Below, piece by piece: positions 11,367 through 23,320 of a stretch of 64,000 nt of DNA; within the stretch, counting starts at the first letter, position 1; every line of letters begins with the position of its first letter. The notes under the pieces were generated by a model that was not told the origin of the DNA, searched no databases, and worked only from the letters and a program-made list of their open reading frames with translations. Origin of the DNA: Siphonodentalium dalli (lineage: Eukaryota > Mollusca > Scaphopoda > Gadilida > Siphonodentaliidae); NCBI GenBank assembly GCA_032622095.1, contig CP136061.1:235927815-235991814 (forward strand). The letters are read 5' to 3'. The translations under genes were made by a program, and so were the position numbers.

Positions 11367-13890
11367 GGCAATTAGTGTGTTCTCCCGATCTCGAATGTAT
11401 CGGAACAGTACCGTGAGGAGTTAACAGACTCGATTATCATTTTAAAAAATCATACAATGCTTGTTCCTAGCATTAAACTGGGTATCTACTCCCCATGCAT
11501 TAGTGCAGCTACAGGGAGGTGATGAAGGCGTTACCATTTATCCTCGGTGGTAATTGTGTAATTGTCATGCACTCAACATTGGCTTTTTCGAGGTGGGGTG
11601 TCCAACCCTCCATCGAGTGATTATGTCAGCGTGGTGTAAAGTGGGATAAACACATTTAAAACGCATAATAATCCATTGTCAAAGCAAAAAAGTACAGTAA
11701 TATACAGTACCATCCCGACGATATATGAAGTACCGTGTGTAATTACCATGAATTTACCACTGACTTGTTCTAGGTGGGGTGTCCAACCCATGATCCGACT
11801 GTTAACAGTGGGTTGTCTAATGGACAGTAACTGAATGTCACTGTTAACGTCATCTTGACCTGTGATGATTGAATAAAACAATGTATGAATTCAAACAAAT
11901 ATTGAAATAGGTTCATATCTCTTTAAGTTATCAAGCCGGACAAACTAAAATCACGAGAAATTGACAAACTAAGGTTGATAACTCAGACAAAATGAAAATG
12001 CAAACAACGTCAGTGTTGTGAAGGCATTTGTGATGGTAAACATCCATACCAAATTTCATTGAGTTCCGATAACCCATGGCTGAGATATCTGTGTGACCGT
12101 GCTATTTTATATACCAAATCAGTATATGCCTTTATTACATGCTACACATGTATACTAACTAAGTTATTAAACCTAACTCACTAATATACATTTTATAGCC
12201 GCATTGTAATCATTTCATTCCGCGTACTTGGTTCATTCCATTTCGCGCTATTCCGTTCTGCACATTCCCCGTTTTCTAGTCTTATCGCTGATCTGTATTT
12301 TGCTATTTCCTATTTCTACTTTCGCCCAATATATCATCCACTCTATTTCTCTACCTTTCTTTATCGCCCAATCTTAGACCAAACTATAAGACACTACTGG
12401 ATTTCAGCCAATCACAGGTAACATTATTCGCCGCGCTTTTCAGTTCATAATTAGCGTTCGATGCGACAACATCGTTCCGTTCGTGACACACTCAGTGTAA
12501 GCGTACATTCTTCTATGCCTGAAGAATGTAGAAGTTATATAGTTTAATGTAAACTACGTTATGACATCTTGATCTATATTCCTACGATATGGGTCCTTTT
12601 TCTCGATTTGATGTCTGATGTTTGATGCTCGATGTGATGTTGTGATGTTGCTGTCAAGCTGTATAGATGTGTTGTGATGTCATCCATGTGTGATGCTTGT
12701 TGGATGTGTTCCGTTTGGTATAGAATGAATATTCAATAAATGCATGATGAAGACTTTTAAAGGTAGGCGTAGTGTTTCTATAGACCCTGCCAGATGTTGA
12801 GACTCAGAGCCCATAAATGTTTTGTGATATAGCGACTGATGGTTCACTTAAGACCCACCCCTGTGCTCTACCACAATGGCGCCCATTCGTATAGCTATAG
12901 CTCTGATTATAGTGTGGAACTTTTGAAATTTGTGTGAAAATTGGAACTTTGTAGAAATTCGTGTTTTCGTGCTTCAAAAACTGTGAAAAAAATGACAATC
13001 AGGATTTCTGGAGATATTCAGCGTTGGATTTGAAGAGACAATAACAATTGAACAGTTTTATCCTTAAAAATGCATAAAAACACAAATTCTGTTGAAAATT
13101 TGATAAATTTTGTAAAATTTTCATGTTATTCAGTGAAATTTGTAAACACATTGTTTTGGTGTGGCTGTATTCCTTTAATATTATAATTATGTCTAAATTT
13201 TTGTATTGTCAGCTCTGTTTAGTCGTTTTTAGCATTTGGGCAAAGTCCAAACTTTAAATTCGATTTGTTACTCTGCCAATATTTTGTGGTCCGGATTTTG
13301 GTAAATTGAAACCCGGTAAAGTTGTGTTTTCCGGATTTTGGTAGTCCGTGGTTTCGTTTCGTTTCAACTGGGTCACATTTTGGTCAGAACACAAAAATGT
13401 AAACAGTAACACGTGAGTTTGTTTTCAAATATTCTGATCAACTTTAGTAGCCTTTAAAGCTAATTATTAGCTTTTGTTTAGGTAACTATAGGTGTAGTTA
13501 GGTATATAATATATCAGTCCAGCCACACATTATGTATTGTTTGCTGTCAAAGTTTATTCTTTGACTGAAATATTGTCATAAAGTGACATCTGTTGATAAA
13601 TGCATACATGTAGGCCAAATGTCAGCTTATAAATTGCAAGGGGAATATCATTGCATATTACCAGAGATTTTCTGAAACCGAAATTGGTTGAGAATATTTC
13701 AAATTTCTTGACATTCGGTCGTCACTTTTTTGTGACGGTGTGATAAATACCTTTTGTCTCCAACATTATGCAATGCAATTCTGACTTTGCATTAATAAGT
13801 TAGTAGTTTTCAGACCCGGTGTTGGACAAATTGTCCCAACTAGTTCTGGTATTACAAGCAGGTGTTGTCATCTTGGTTTGTTGATAGTCG
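11367..13890. other. Unannotated stretch upstream of the Ty3 element
   Basis: No convincing gene. A short motif (GAGGTGGGGTGTCCAACCC or near) occurs twice, at about 11590 and 11770. An AATAAA at about 12736 could be a polyadenylation signal or part of an old LTR, but no matching copy was found downstream of the retroelement. If a 5' LTR exists it should end near 13897, just before the possible primer-binding site TTGGTGTCGGAGTC (about 13903). Confidence 0.35.
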
Positions 13891-13899
13891 TGACATGGT

Positions 13900-15156
13900 A
13901 AGTTGGTGTCGGAGTCTGCAGTTGTCGGAGTCTCAGGTTAACGGTGAGTCAACCCTGACCCCTCCCCTGCCACACCCTCTTTCCCACTGAATTTTTTTTT
14001 TGTGAGCCGAGTACGCATCGCGCTTGTTTTCATCTCATTTCATCAGATAGGTGCATGAATTAAATTCTTCGCAACACTAATTAGGTGGAAGTTAACTTAA
14101 CCAAACTAATTAGTAGCAGTTGTCGGCAAGAAAACTTATAAATTTTCAGCCAGTCCACACTTAGCATGCAAGCGGAAGTGAAATTTGTATTCAAATTTTC
14201 AGACGACGGTGAATTTATAGTGGGACAATAGGTGATTGTAAAAATCTTTATTGATTTTCAGTGACGGTGAATTGTGATTTGAGAATTTTGTAGTTGACGG
14301 TGGAGTATATAGCTCGAAAATAGTTGATTTTTCAGAGCAAGTTCGGAAAATAATTTTTCGAATCAACTTTCAGTTGACGGTGAATGTTAATATTCATTTG
14401 TGTTGTTGTGTCAACACGTGATTGATTATATTTCAGTTTTGTCGCCGGACGGCACAATTAACTTGAAATTAGGTGACTTGTTAGTGACGTCGTGGAAAAT
14501 TAATTTATTTTTCCATTGTTGAGTTGTAGTGTGTGATTGATCAGGTTAGATCTGACTTTGAAATTTTTTCAGTTGACGTCAGATAGCGAGCGGAAATAGG
14601 TGACTTGAATATTTAATCGCAAATTAATTTTGAATTTTGATGCGATTTGTAGGTATTCGCTTGGTAGTTAAATTGTAGGTGACTTACAGTGTTCTGATTT
14701 ACAGCAAACTTGAGAAATTTTTATTTTTCAGAAATTTTCTTATGTAGTTTGACTTGAGAATTTTTCTTGAATTAAATTTTTCCGCAGAATTTTTTTTTTT
14801 TCCGCAGGTTTAATTACAAAATGAATTTTGTTTTTCAGTGATTTCTGAGTTAGTAGGCAGAAAATACTTAGGTTTTTCTGTATAAGTTTCAGCGCGTCGG
14901 TTTTTCAGATATTGAGTTTAGTCTATTTTCACTTGACGTTTTCAGCGTTCAGCAAGGTTATTACTTTGACCTTTACACTTAGTGATTTTTTTTTTTCCCC
15001 GAATTCTCTTGTAGGTTTCGACTCGAATTATTTTTTATTCCAGTTAGTTAAAGTGACATTTTTTTTTTTTTTTCAGAGATATTTCTTAGAATTTGTAGGT
15101 CGATCGTGGTTGAAATATTTTCAAATTTTTCCTAGCTATTTGCGAGTTAGCGAAAG
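13900..15156 (+). other. Leader of the Ty3-type element with repeated splice-like motifs
   Basis: About 1.25 kb upstream of the start codon, strongly T-rich. It contains roughly twelve acceptor-like signals (T tract then CAG) from about 14255 to 15075. They are interleaved with repeated donor-like strings, GACGGTGAAT (about 14204, 14261, 14373) and TAGGTGACTT or TAGGTGATT (about 14228, 14469, 14596, 14685). This has the look of a degenerate tandem repeat whose unit is TTTTCAGTTGACGGTGAAT. Whether it is spliced, drives internal initiation, or is simply a decayed minisatellite cannot be decided here. Confidence 0.5.
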
Positions 15157-18100
15157 ATGGCGTCACAGATTTCAGAGGAAGTTATGTTGAAGATACAGGC
15201 TGAGATATTGGAATTGACAGTTCGGATAGAGGAGTTGAAGAGAAATAGTGAAAATAGTTATGATAATAATTACAGCAATGATGATTATTACAGAAATGAT
15301 AATTATAACAGTGGTTATAACTCTTACTCCAGACGGCGTGCGCAGAGATATCGGAATAGGAATCGCAGAAGGCAGTATACTGAGAGAAGCGATAATGCTC
15401 ATTATTTACAGAAGGAGTCACATAATGTTTCAGATGAGAGAAATGATTATAGTAATCACACAAATGATAGGTTACAAGGAGAGTATGTATCTGGTAGATA
15501 CACCGGATGTTGGAAATGTGGTGATTTGACGCATAAAGCGTTTGGTTGTAGGAAAGGTGGATACTATCGCTACTATGATAGAAATAAATATTTTCGTCCA
15601 CAGGATAGATCCCGGAGATTTATTAACAAATCTCAATTTGTTAATGATTCCAGTAAGGAACACTGTATAAATGGAAATGCTACAGAGTCAGATATTACTG
15701 TTTCAGGTTACAATACTAAGGCTCTTGTTGATACAGGTTCGACTTGCTCCACAATTTGCGAGCAATTTTACAGCACTTTCTTGAAACATATTCCTTTGCA
15801 GCCCTTGTCTGTTATACTTAATATAGAGTGTGCTGATGGCAAGAAACTTCCTTACCTTGGATACATTCAGTGTCCTGTTACAGTTCCTTCATTAGGACAA
15901 GATTCCGGCAAAGAGTTCATTTTTCTTGTAGTGCCAAACAGTTCTTATAACATGTCAGTACCAGTTTTGCTAGGAACTAATATTCTTTCAGAACTCATGC
16001 AGTTGTGCAAAGATGCACATGGTAACAGGTTTTTACAGAATGCAAACTTGTCATCATCTTGGTTTATGGCATTCAGATGCATGATTTCTAGGGAGAAAGA
16101 ACTTGCTAAACACAACTTTGTTCTAGGTCATGTAAAGTCTGCTGAGAATACTCATGTTATTCTCCATCCTAATACTAAGAAAGTTGTTACTGGTTTTATT
16201 GATCATAAGATTCCTTACCAACCCACATGTGCTATTTTGCAGCCTCTTCCAGATGATGAACGGTTCAAATTTTTAGAGATAGGTCCATATATTGTGAAAT
16301 ATGATTTCAAGAGCACTGATACTGTTGATGTTCACTTGTCAAATATTTCTTCTAGGACTATTAGTATAGCACCTAACTCTGTTATTTGTCAGGTACAGCC
16401 AGTCTCTGTTGAGCAAGATATCGAAACCTCCCCAGGTTCAGAGACTACCTCTTCATTTATTGATAAAATTACTATTGATGTTTCTTCTCTTGATGATGTA
16501 AAGGATATATCTGTTGCATTGAATCTCATCAAAGAATTTTCAGATGTTTTTTCACAGCATGATCTTGACTTAGGTTTTTACAGTGCAGTTAAGCATAGGA
16601 TCGACATGTATGATTCTACGCCTTTCAAGGATCGTCCGAGACGTTTACCTCCAAGCATGATTGATGAAGTGAGAAATCATCTTCACCAGTTGTTAGCTGC
16701 CGGCATTATACGCCGATCTCACAGTCCATATTCTTCTAATGTTGTTTTAGTTAGGAAGAAGGGTTCAAATGACCTTCGTATGTGTACAGATTTTAGAATT
16801 TTAAATAAACGCACTATTCCAGATAATTATGCACTCCCTAGGCCTGAAGACCTTTTTGATTACTTAGCAGGTGCCAAGTACTACTCAGTTCTCGACCTCA
16901 AATCTGGTTTTCATCAATTGGAAATTGCAGAGGAGCACAAAGAGAGAACAGCTTTTACTGTTGGAGGTCTAGGTTTCTATGAATATAATAGACTTGCATT
17001 TGGTTTGAACAATAGTCCTTCTAGCTTTCAGAGAATGATGGAAGACTGCCTCGATGGTCTTAACAGGAATATATGTAATATTTATGTTGATGACGTCATT
17101 GTATGGTCAAAATCAGTTCCGGAGATGTTGGAACGACTTAGACTTGTTTTTGACAGGCTCAGAGAATGTGGTTTGAAACTGGCTCCAGCAAAGTGTAAAT
17201 TTTTCATGCGCCGTGTCTCATATGTAGGCCATGTAGTTTCAGAGAAAGGTATCGAGACGGATCCTGCGAAAGTTGACAAAATTGTCAACTGGCCAGTTCC
17301 CAAGAACTCTGATCAATTGCGATCATTTCTTGGCTTTGCAGGTTACTACAGAAAATATTGTCCAAATTTTTCCAGGATTGCTAAGCCCTTGACAGATTTA
17401 CTTCCCCCTACAAATACAAAGAAGCCAAAGAACAAAGTTAAATCCTCTTTTACAGGGAAATGGAAATGGGAGCATGAGCAGCAGTCTGCATTTGATACTT
17501 TGAAAGATCGTCTTTCTAATCCCCCCATTTTAGGTTACCCCGATTACAGCAAGCCCTTTGAAGTCCATACTGATGCGTCCCTTCATGGTTTAGGTTGTGT
17601 CCTTTACCAAGAGATCGATGGAGTGAAGAGAGTTATTGCGTATGGCAGCCGAGGAACCACAGCAGCAGAAAAGAATTATCCGGCACATAAGTTAGAATTC
17701 TTAGCTTTAAAGTGGGCAGTTACAGAAAAGTTTTATGACTATTTATATGGTAATTATTTTGTAGTGTATACTGATAACAATCCCTTAACTTATGTTTTAA
17801 CTTCAGCCAAATTAGATGCTACTGGACAGAGATGGTTATCAGCCTTAGGTTCTTTTAAATTTGATATTGTTTACAGACCCGGTAAATTTAATACCGATGC
17901 AGATGCCTTATCCAGGTTGGATACACCTTCTTCAGATATTATTACAAATGATTCAGTGCAAGTTATTTGTAATTCATTACAGGTTCAGCAACCTTTTGTT
18001 GAAAGTTTATGTTGCAGCACTGATGTTTTAAATTCTGTTCAAGATGATGTAGGCCATGATCTTGATGAAATGAATTATAGGGATTGGAGAAGATTGCAGG

Positions 18101-20235
18101 AAAGAGATGATGTATTGTCCGTATGGTTATCAGCCGTGAGAAGAAATAGTTGCCCAAAGAGAAAGTCCCTTCCCCCTTCTAAGCTTCATTCAGCATTTTT
18201 AAGACATTTTTCTAAGCTTAGGTTGCAGCGAGGAGTTCTTTATAGAGAGTCCACTTTTAATGGTAAAACCACCACTCAGCTTGTTTTACCACATTCACAG
18301 ATTTCTTTTGTTCTAAAATCATTACATAATGATATAGGACATCCAGGTCGTGACAGAACAGTTTCACTTGTGAAAGAAAGATTTTATTTTCCAGGTATCG
18401 ACAGTGCTGTCGATGATTGGATAAAACATTGTCATAGATGTTTACGAGTGAAAACTAATCCGAATTTCAGAGCCCCTTTGGTATCCATTACTACTTCTCA
18501 ACCTCTTGAACTTGTTTGTATTGATTTTCTTACTCTTGATTGTTCTAAAGGTGGTTACCAATATGTTCTTGTTATGACAGATCATTTTACTAAATATGCA
18601 CAGGCTTATCCTACAAGGAACATGACTGCAAAGACTACTGCTGATGTATTGTTTAACAATTTCTTTATTCATTATGGTTATCCTCAACGTATTCATAGTG
18701 ATCAAGGTGCTAATTTTGAATCTCAACTTATTTCTGAACTTTGTCAGCTTTGCAGCATCAAGAAGTCCAGAACTACTCCTTATCATCCGATGGGGAATGG
18801 TGTTACAGAGCGATTTAATCGCACACTTATTAGTATGTTAGGTACTCTTAATCCTGACCAGAAACATGACTGGAAATCACATATAGGTCCTCTTGTTCAT
18901 GCTTACAATTGTACTAGGCATGAAACTACTGGTTTTGCTCCTTTTCAGTTGATGTTCGGAAGAGAACCACGGTTACCTCTTGATGTTTTATTCGGTCTGA
19001 ATAAACCTGATTCTGATCAAACTTCTTATTGTGATTATGTTTCAGACCTTAGACAGAGACTTTCTGATTCTTACAGATTAGCATCCAAATCTATGTCTGG
19101 TGCTCAGAGTAGTAATGCCAAATATTATAATCGAAAGCTTCGTGGTGCAACTATACATGTAGGTGACAGAGTCTTAGTAAAGACATTAGCTTTCGAAGGC
19201 AGACATAAATTGGCAGATAAATATGATTCTGAAGTATACACTGTTAAATCCCAACCCAATTCTGACATTCCTGTTTTTAATTTAGAAGATGACAGTGGAA
19301 AGCAAAGAACTTTACATAGGAACCACTTGTTGCCTATTGGTTCTTTACCCTTTGACTTTCCAGATGACGACACAGCCCTTAAATCTCCTCTTGAACAGAG
19401 AGATGCTGAAGTCCCAATTGTGGATCCTCTCATCCCACCTGTACGGCCCCCAGAGCCTAAGGTACGGAAACGTCATATTCCAGGTACTGGTAGTGATACT
19501 TCACGTGATGAAGTTCGTGATAACCATATTAATGGTTCAGACCATATAGATGGTTCAGATGAAGAGTCGGTAATTTGTTTTGTTCCACAGGGCGTTGCAG
19601 GTATAAAATCTGCTCCTAATGCAGTGGACAGTTCAGCTCCATCTCGTCGGGGTGACGACTTTCCTGCGAGATTGGAAGCTGGTGGTATTTCTTCTTCCTG
19701 TGGTGACGACCGCACTCAAATAGATGAGTTCAGGGAAGTTAGAACTGATGTCGGTGATGACAGTAATAATGTTGATATTTCAGCAACACACGATTCGACA
19801 GTTCAACTTGAACTTCGTTCCACAGGTGATAGCAATGATGAGGCTGATGAGAATAATGATGATGAAGTTGTTGATATTACCCGTGTACCTTTAGCACCTA
19901 TTGCAGAAGATACTGTTGTTGTTGATGGTAATGTTGATGGTGCGAAAGCGAATGTTTCAGGTGATGATGGTGCCTCGAGTAGTAGTCAGAGTGGAGATAG
20001 AGAAAGAATTTCTCTTTCAGATTCCAGACCGAAGCCAGTACCTAGGACATCTAGTAGAACAAAGAAGCCTCCATCATGGATGGGCGACTATGTATCTAAG
20101 AACATCCAGCCCAAACCATGTGGAGAAGATCAATATAAGAATAAGCTTTTGCGTAAGCTTATGCAAGATCATATTTGCACCAAGGTTTCTCCAGATGTTT
20201 TCCAATCTATTCTGAAAACTATCTTGGACGAATAA
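15157..20235 (+). CDS. Ty3/gypsy-type Pol polyprotein, single intact ORF (1692 aa)
   Basis: Retrotransposon polyprotein with all Pol activities. A short hydrophilic N-terminus (1-115, Asn/Tyr/Arg-rich) leads to a zinc knuckle C118-x2-C121-x4-H126-x4-C131. Next are an aspartic protease (VDTGS, D192) and reverse transcriptase with YVDD at 643-646. RNase H begins at HTDAS (D806), followed by an integrase HHCC finger near 1057-1095. The integrase core shows D1123, D1182 and E1218 with D-D-35-E spacing. A GPY/F-like module near 1330-1390 precedes about 300 Asp/Ser-rich residues with no recognised domain. The domain order PR-RT-RH-IN is that of Ty3/gypsy (Metaviridae). No frameshift or stop is present, so it is young or conserved. 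Oddities: no recognisable capsid precedes the knuckle, no matching LTRs were found on either side, and the leader is unusual. The start is ATG 15157; there is no in-frame ATG upstream. Confidence 0.93.
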   Translation: MASQISEEVMLKIQAEILELTVRIEELKRNSENSYDNNYSNDDYYRNDNYNSGYNSYSRRRAQRYRNRNRRRQYTERSDNAHYLQKESHNVSDERNDYSNHTNDRLQGEYVSGRYTGCWKCGDLTHKAFGCRKGGYYRYYDRNKYFRPQDRSRRFINKSQFVNDSSKEHCINGNATESDITVSGYNTKALVDTGSTCSTICEQFYSTFLKHIPLQPLSVILNIECADGKKLPYLGYIQCPVTVPSLGQDSGKEFIFLVVPNSSYNMSVPVLLGTNILSELMQLCKDAHGNRFLQNANLSSSWFMAFRCMISREKELAKHNFVLGHVKSAENTHVILHPNTKKVVTGFIDHKIPYQPTCAILQPLPDDERFKFLEIGPYIVKYDFKSTDTVDVHLSNISSRTISIAPNSVICQVQPVSVEQDIETSPGSETTSSFIDKITIDVSSLDDVKDISVALNLIKEFSDVFSQHDLDLGFYSAVKHRIDMYDSTPFKDRPRRLPPSMIDEVRNHLHQLLAAGIIRRSHSPYSSNVVLVRKKGSNDLRMCTDFRILNKRTIPDNYALPRPEDLFDYLAGAKYYSVLDLKSGFHQLEIAEEHKERTAFTVGGLGFYEYNRLAFGLNNSPSSFQRMMEDCLDGLNRNICNIYVDDVIVWSKSVPEMLERLRLVFDRLRECGLKLAPAKCKFFMRRVSYVGHVVSEKGIETDPAKVDKIVNWPVPKNSDQLRSFLGFAGYYRKYCPNFSRIAKPLTDLLPPTNTKKPKNKVKSSFTGKWKWEHEQQSAFDTLKDRLSNPPILGYPDYSKPFEVHTDASLHGLGCVLYQEIDGVKRVIAYGSRGTTAAEKNYPAHKLEFLALKWAVTEKFYDYLYGNYFVVYTDNNPLTYVLTSAKLDATGQRWLSALGSFKFDIVYRPGKFNTDADALSRLDTPSSDIITNDSVQVICNSLQVQQPFVESLCCSTDVLNSVQDDVGHDLDEMNYRDWRRLQERDDVLSVWLSAVRRNSCPKRKSLPPSKLHSAFLRHFSKLRLQRGVLYRESTFNGKTTTQLVLPHSQISFVLKSLHNDIGHPGRDRTVSLVKERFYFPGIDSAVDDWIKHCHRCLRVKTNPNFRAPLVSITTSQPLELVCIDFLTLDCSKGGYQYVLVMTDHFTKYAQAYPTRNMTAKTTADVLFNNFFIHYGYPQRIHSDQGANFESQLISELCQLCSIKKSRTTPYHPMGNGVTERFNRTLISMLGTLNPDQKHDWKSHIGPLVHAYNCTRHETTGFAPFQLMFGREPRLPLDVLFGLNKPDSDQTSYCDYVSDLRQRLSDSYRLASKSMSGAQSSNAKYYNRKLRGATIHVGDRVLVKTLAFEGRHKLADKYDSEVYTVKSQPNSDIPVFNLEDDSGKQRTLHRNHLLPIGSLPFDFPDDDTALKSPLEQRDAEVPIVDPLIPPVRPPEPKVRKRHIPGTGSDTSRDEVRDNHINGSDHIDGSDEESVICFVPQGVAGIKSAPNAVDSSAPSRRGDDFPARLEAGGISSSCGDDRTQIDEFREVRTDVGDDSNNVDISATHDSTVQLELRSTGDSNDEADENNDDEVVDITRVPLAPIAEDTVVVDGNVDGAKANVSGDDGASSSSQSGDRERISLSDSRPKPVPRTSSRTKKPPSWMGDYVSKNIQPKPCGEDQYKNKLLRKLMQDHICTKVSPDVFQSILKTILDE

Positions 20236-22843
20236 GATTTTCATTTCAGTTCAGTTCACTTATATTCAGTGATTCCATATTACTGATATGTCAGTTTCAA
20301 TGGTGTGTGTATACATCGGACATATGCATTGTCCTGTTGTGTTAGTTGTTTTTAAAATTGATTCTTTTATAAATTATGTATTGATATTATGTATTGTTAG
20401 GTATCACTTATCATCTTCGTACGATCAGAGATATTTCCACTTATTCCAGCTGACGATCCAGTGTAGAGCTACGACTCATATGAGGTACCAGTTTTCAAGG
20501 AACAGACAAAAAGAAAGATAAACAAAGAATGATAGTTCTAAAATTGAAAACGTGAACAACGTCATTTGGCCCTCATGAAGTACCTATGAAGTTTGATGAC
20601 AATCGGATGAGGGATGTGGCCTGTAGGTGTACCGAGGATTTAGTCTTGTAAACACACTAAGTTCCATTACACAATAAGGGCCGTAACTCTGGAAAAACCA
20701 ATGGACGAAACCCGCTGTTTGTTAATACTCTCCTTCCCCATGTTGGTTCTCAGCATACCGATGATCATTAAAATCCGATTGACGATGACCAAGATATTGA
20801 GCTTCAAAGTTGTTACGGATGGACTCACGGACGGAGCCAATTCCTAAATCACTCGACAAACATCGTTTGCAGGGGATACTAAACATAAAGTCGATTACAC
20901 CTGAAGTTTTACTTTATGACTGACTCAGACTGAGGCCCAGACGTGGCTGCTGAATCTCAAATACACGAACAAATCTAGCCCATGAACACGTAGACTTGAT
21001 AATAATGAGGCTATCGGCCCATATCCATATCCCCTGAATCCTGAAAACCGGGTACCAGTTAAGAAAATATGGATCACAAACTTCGTGATTTTACACTAAT
21101 ACCCCTGTATCATAGTTTTCAAGCATTTGCTGAAGTATCCATACCGGTAACTTCAAAACACCAAGAGCACATGGCCATAATTTAGAAGAAAAAAATTTAA
21201 TTTCACCATTATTTGAATGGATTGTCAAATTTTGCCCCTCAATTGTAAAAATATGGGTTTTGTGTATTTCAACAGAAATTAAGGAAATGACGCAACGTGA
21301 AACAAACTGAGAACCTGGTGTGAATTGAACTATTGCGGGGTCTCAAGCCTATCTACCCCTTCAAGTTAGAAAAATGTCATTAAATGGCATACATTCTGAG
21401 TACAATGTACATGAGCTTGAGGATGGAAGTGATCCATCATACCGCTTTCATCTACCAGGCCCACTCATTTACATCTCCGACTGAATGTCATCAGAATAAA
21501 TTATAACTGTTTTTTTCAGTTGCCTAAACTGACTCATGTAAAAGACTAAACGCGAGTAATATGTAAAACATGGAATGTACACTGTTAGAAAATATTTTCG
21601 GTTTAACATGTGTCGGACCGTCGTAATCGTGAACCACCGTTGTTTTATGTGCCTTGAAAATGGTCTAAGTTGAAATTTTTCAGTAATTCAAAGTTCATGC
21701 CGTCAAAATTCAATAGTATATTTATCGGTGACCAAATTATATACGGCAGTGACTCCATACAGTATAACCGAATCTGACTCTGCTGATATTTAATTTGTAT
21801 TATTAATTGTTTAATTGTATTCAGTATAGTGATCCGGTATTCATTCTGTGCAACGTGGCTCCGTCTTATCTTCCATCCGTAATTATATTACGTCTCTCAC
21901 TCACTGACATTTTGCCTATTTCATTGCGGGCTCTCTACACACTATTGTTTTTTGGAAATATGCGACCTATACACTTGTGGACTTATGTTAAGATGGTCTG
22001 ACTTCGGTTCCTTTGTAAACCAAGCAAGTTCCAAATGTGCGAAAACCGGCGTAATCATTGACATTTTCCACTAAATTGTGACAACTGGGCTGTCTTCGGG
22101 CTGTCGGCTATGACTTGTATTCATTCATCTCAGTGCTCATTTTGAAGTTGACAGTGCTGTGACTATCAAAACACTGACACATTTACTGATACGAGACGAT
22201 GCATGTACAATTAAGAAGAACTTCGATATCAAATACTGGTGACAATAATATCAACAACATAGCAGCTATTAGAATGATGACAGTGTTGTTTTTATCTTCA
22301 ACTGTTCAATCCAGTTGACAATGTTCTGATTGTTTCAAAGCACCTACATGTACATTTACACGAGAGGATATAATGTGAGCACCAGAGTAATTCACAAGAG
22401 CTTCAATGTCAACAACAACAACAACACCATAAACAATGAACTGCTGCCGCGCAGTGACGGATGATCAAATATCTACAATTCCAATATACAAGTACAACTT
22501 TACAATTACACGGACCAATTCATCCCGTGTCCATCAATTTTCATTGAAACATGTTGATATGAGAAATTGTCGTTATTCGCCATGTTATCTCCAAGTTATT
22601 ACGACAATTTACAGACTGGGAGTGCACTATTGGTTGGATGTTCTTATCAAACTATCTTTGGCTGATTCACTGATATGGATACTAAGTGTCGTGATACAAC
22701 TATACACAGATTAATGCATCATGCTGTCAAATTTCATCGAAAAATGTGCGACTATAGAACATTTTCGCCAAGTCATCGCGCACAGTTAATACAGGATCTG
22801 CTGTTGTCTTGAAGGTTTCAATCCCAACTAGCTGTTATTGATA
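20236..22843. other. 3' flank of the Ty3 element and unannotated sequence
   Basis: A purine-rich run at about 20505-20530 (AAAAAGAAAGATAAACAAAG) could be a polypurine tract. However, what follows does not match anything upstream of the ORF, so no 3' LTR is called. 20530-20860 (with AAGGGCCGTAACTCTGG and ACGGATGGACTCACGGACGG) resembles generic marine-invertebrate interspersed repeats, family unknown. The rest shows no gene. Confidence 0.4.
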
Positions 22844-22845
22844 TA

Positions 22846-23318
22846 CAGTACCAGTCAAAAGAAGTGGTATATTAAGCACGCCCAATATCGCAATAACAAT
22901 GCAAGTGGAAACGCTTACAAGCGCACCGCTTGCGATATTATTGCACTATTTTGCACTTAATATCGCAATATTTCGCGCTTAATATTGCGCTCAAAATTTG
23001 ACATTTAAATCAAATTATTGCTTCTTCTATATTGTTTATTGCTTAAATAGACACAATGTCTTAGATTTGTATATAATTATAGTTGTGAATGCTATACGTA
23101 CACTATATGCACAGTATTTATCTAATATAAATATAACACTATCGGGTCTGTATGAAATTTAGCACGCTTAATATCGCAATGTTTTGCTTTCAATATCGCA
23201 ATAATAAGCGCGACAGATTTTTGGTATTGGGCTATAATTGCGCCTTTTTCGAAATTAAGCGCGCTCAATATCGAAATAAAGGCACGCCTCAAGATACTAC
23301 TTCTTCTGACTGGTACTG
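22846..23318. mobile_element. 473-bp Tc1/mariner-type MITE
   Basis: The ends are inverted copies of CAGTACCAGTCAAAAGAAGT (about 25 bp with 2 mismatches) flanked by TA on both sides (22844-22845, 23319-23320), the Tc1/mariner target duplication. The interior is made of repeated AATATCGCAATA and GCGCTTAATAT words in both orientations. A fragment of the same family lies at about 43064-43200, including GATAGTGTTATATTTATATT in reverse orientation. No transposase. Confidence 0.82.
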
Positions 23319-23320
23319 TA

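Noticed and set aside
12480-12760. Possible 5' LTR of the Ty3 element (AATAAA, direct TGATGT words)
   Set aside because: No matching sequence follows the ORF at 20236-22800, so LTR status is unsupported.
15182-15601. 139-codon minus-strand ORF
   Set aside because: A shadow of the Asn/Asp/Tyr-rich N-terminus of the Ty3 ORF.
22436-22714. 92-codon ORF with a hydrophobic C-terminus
   Set aside because: No start context, promoter, splice sites or known motif; length is within chance for an AT-rich 64-kb window.
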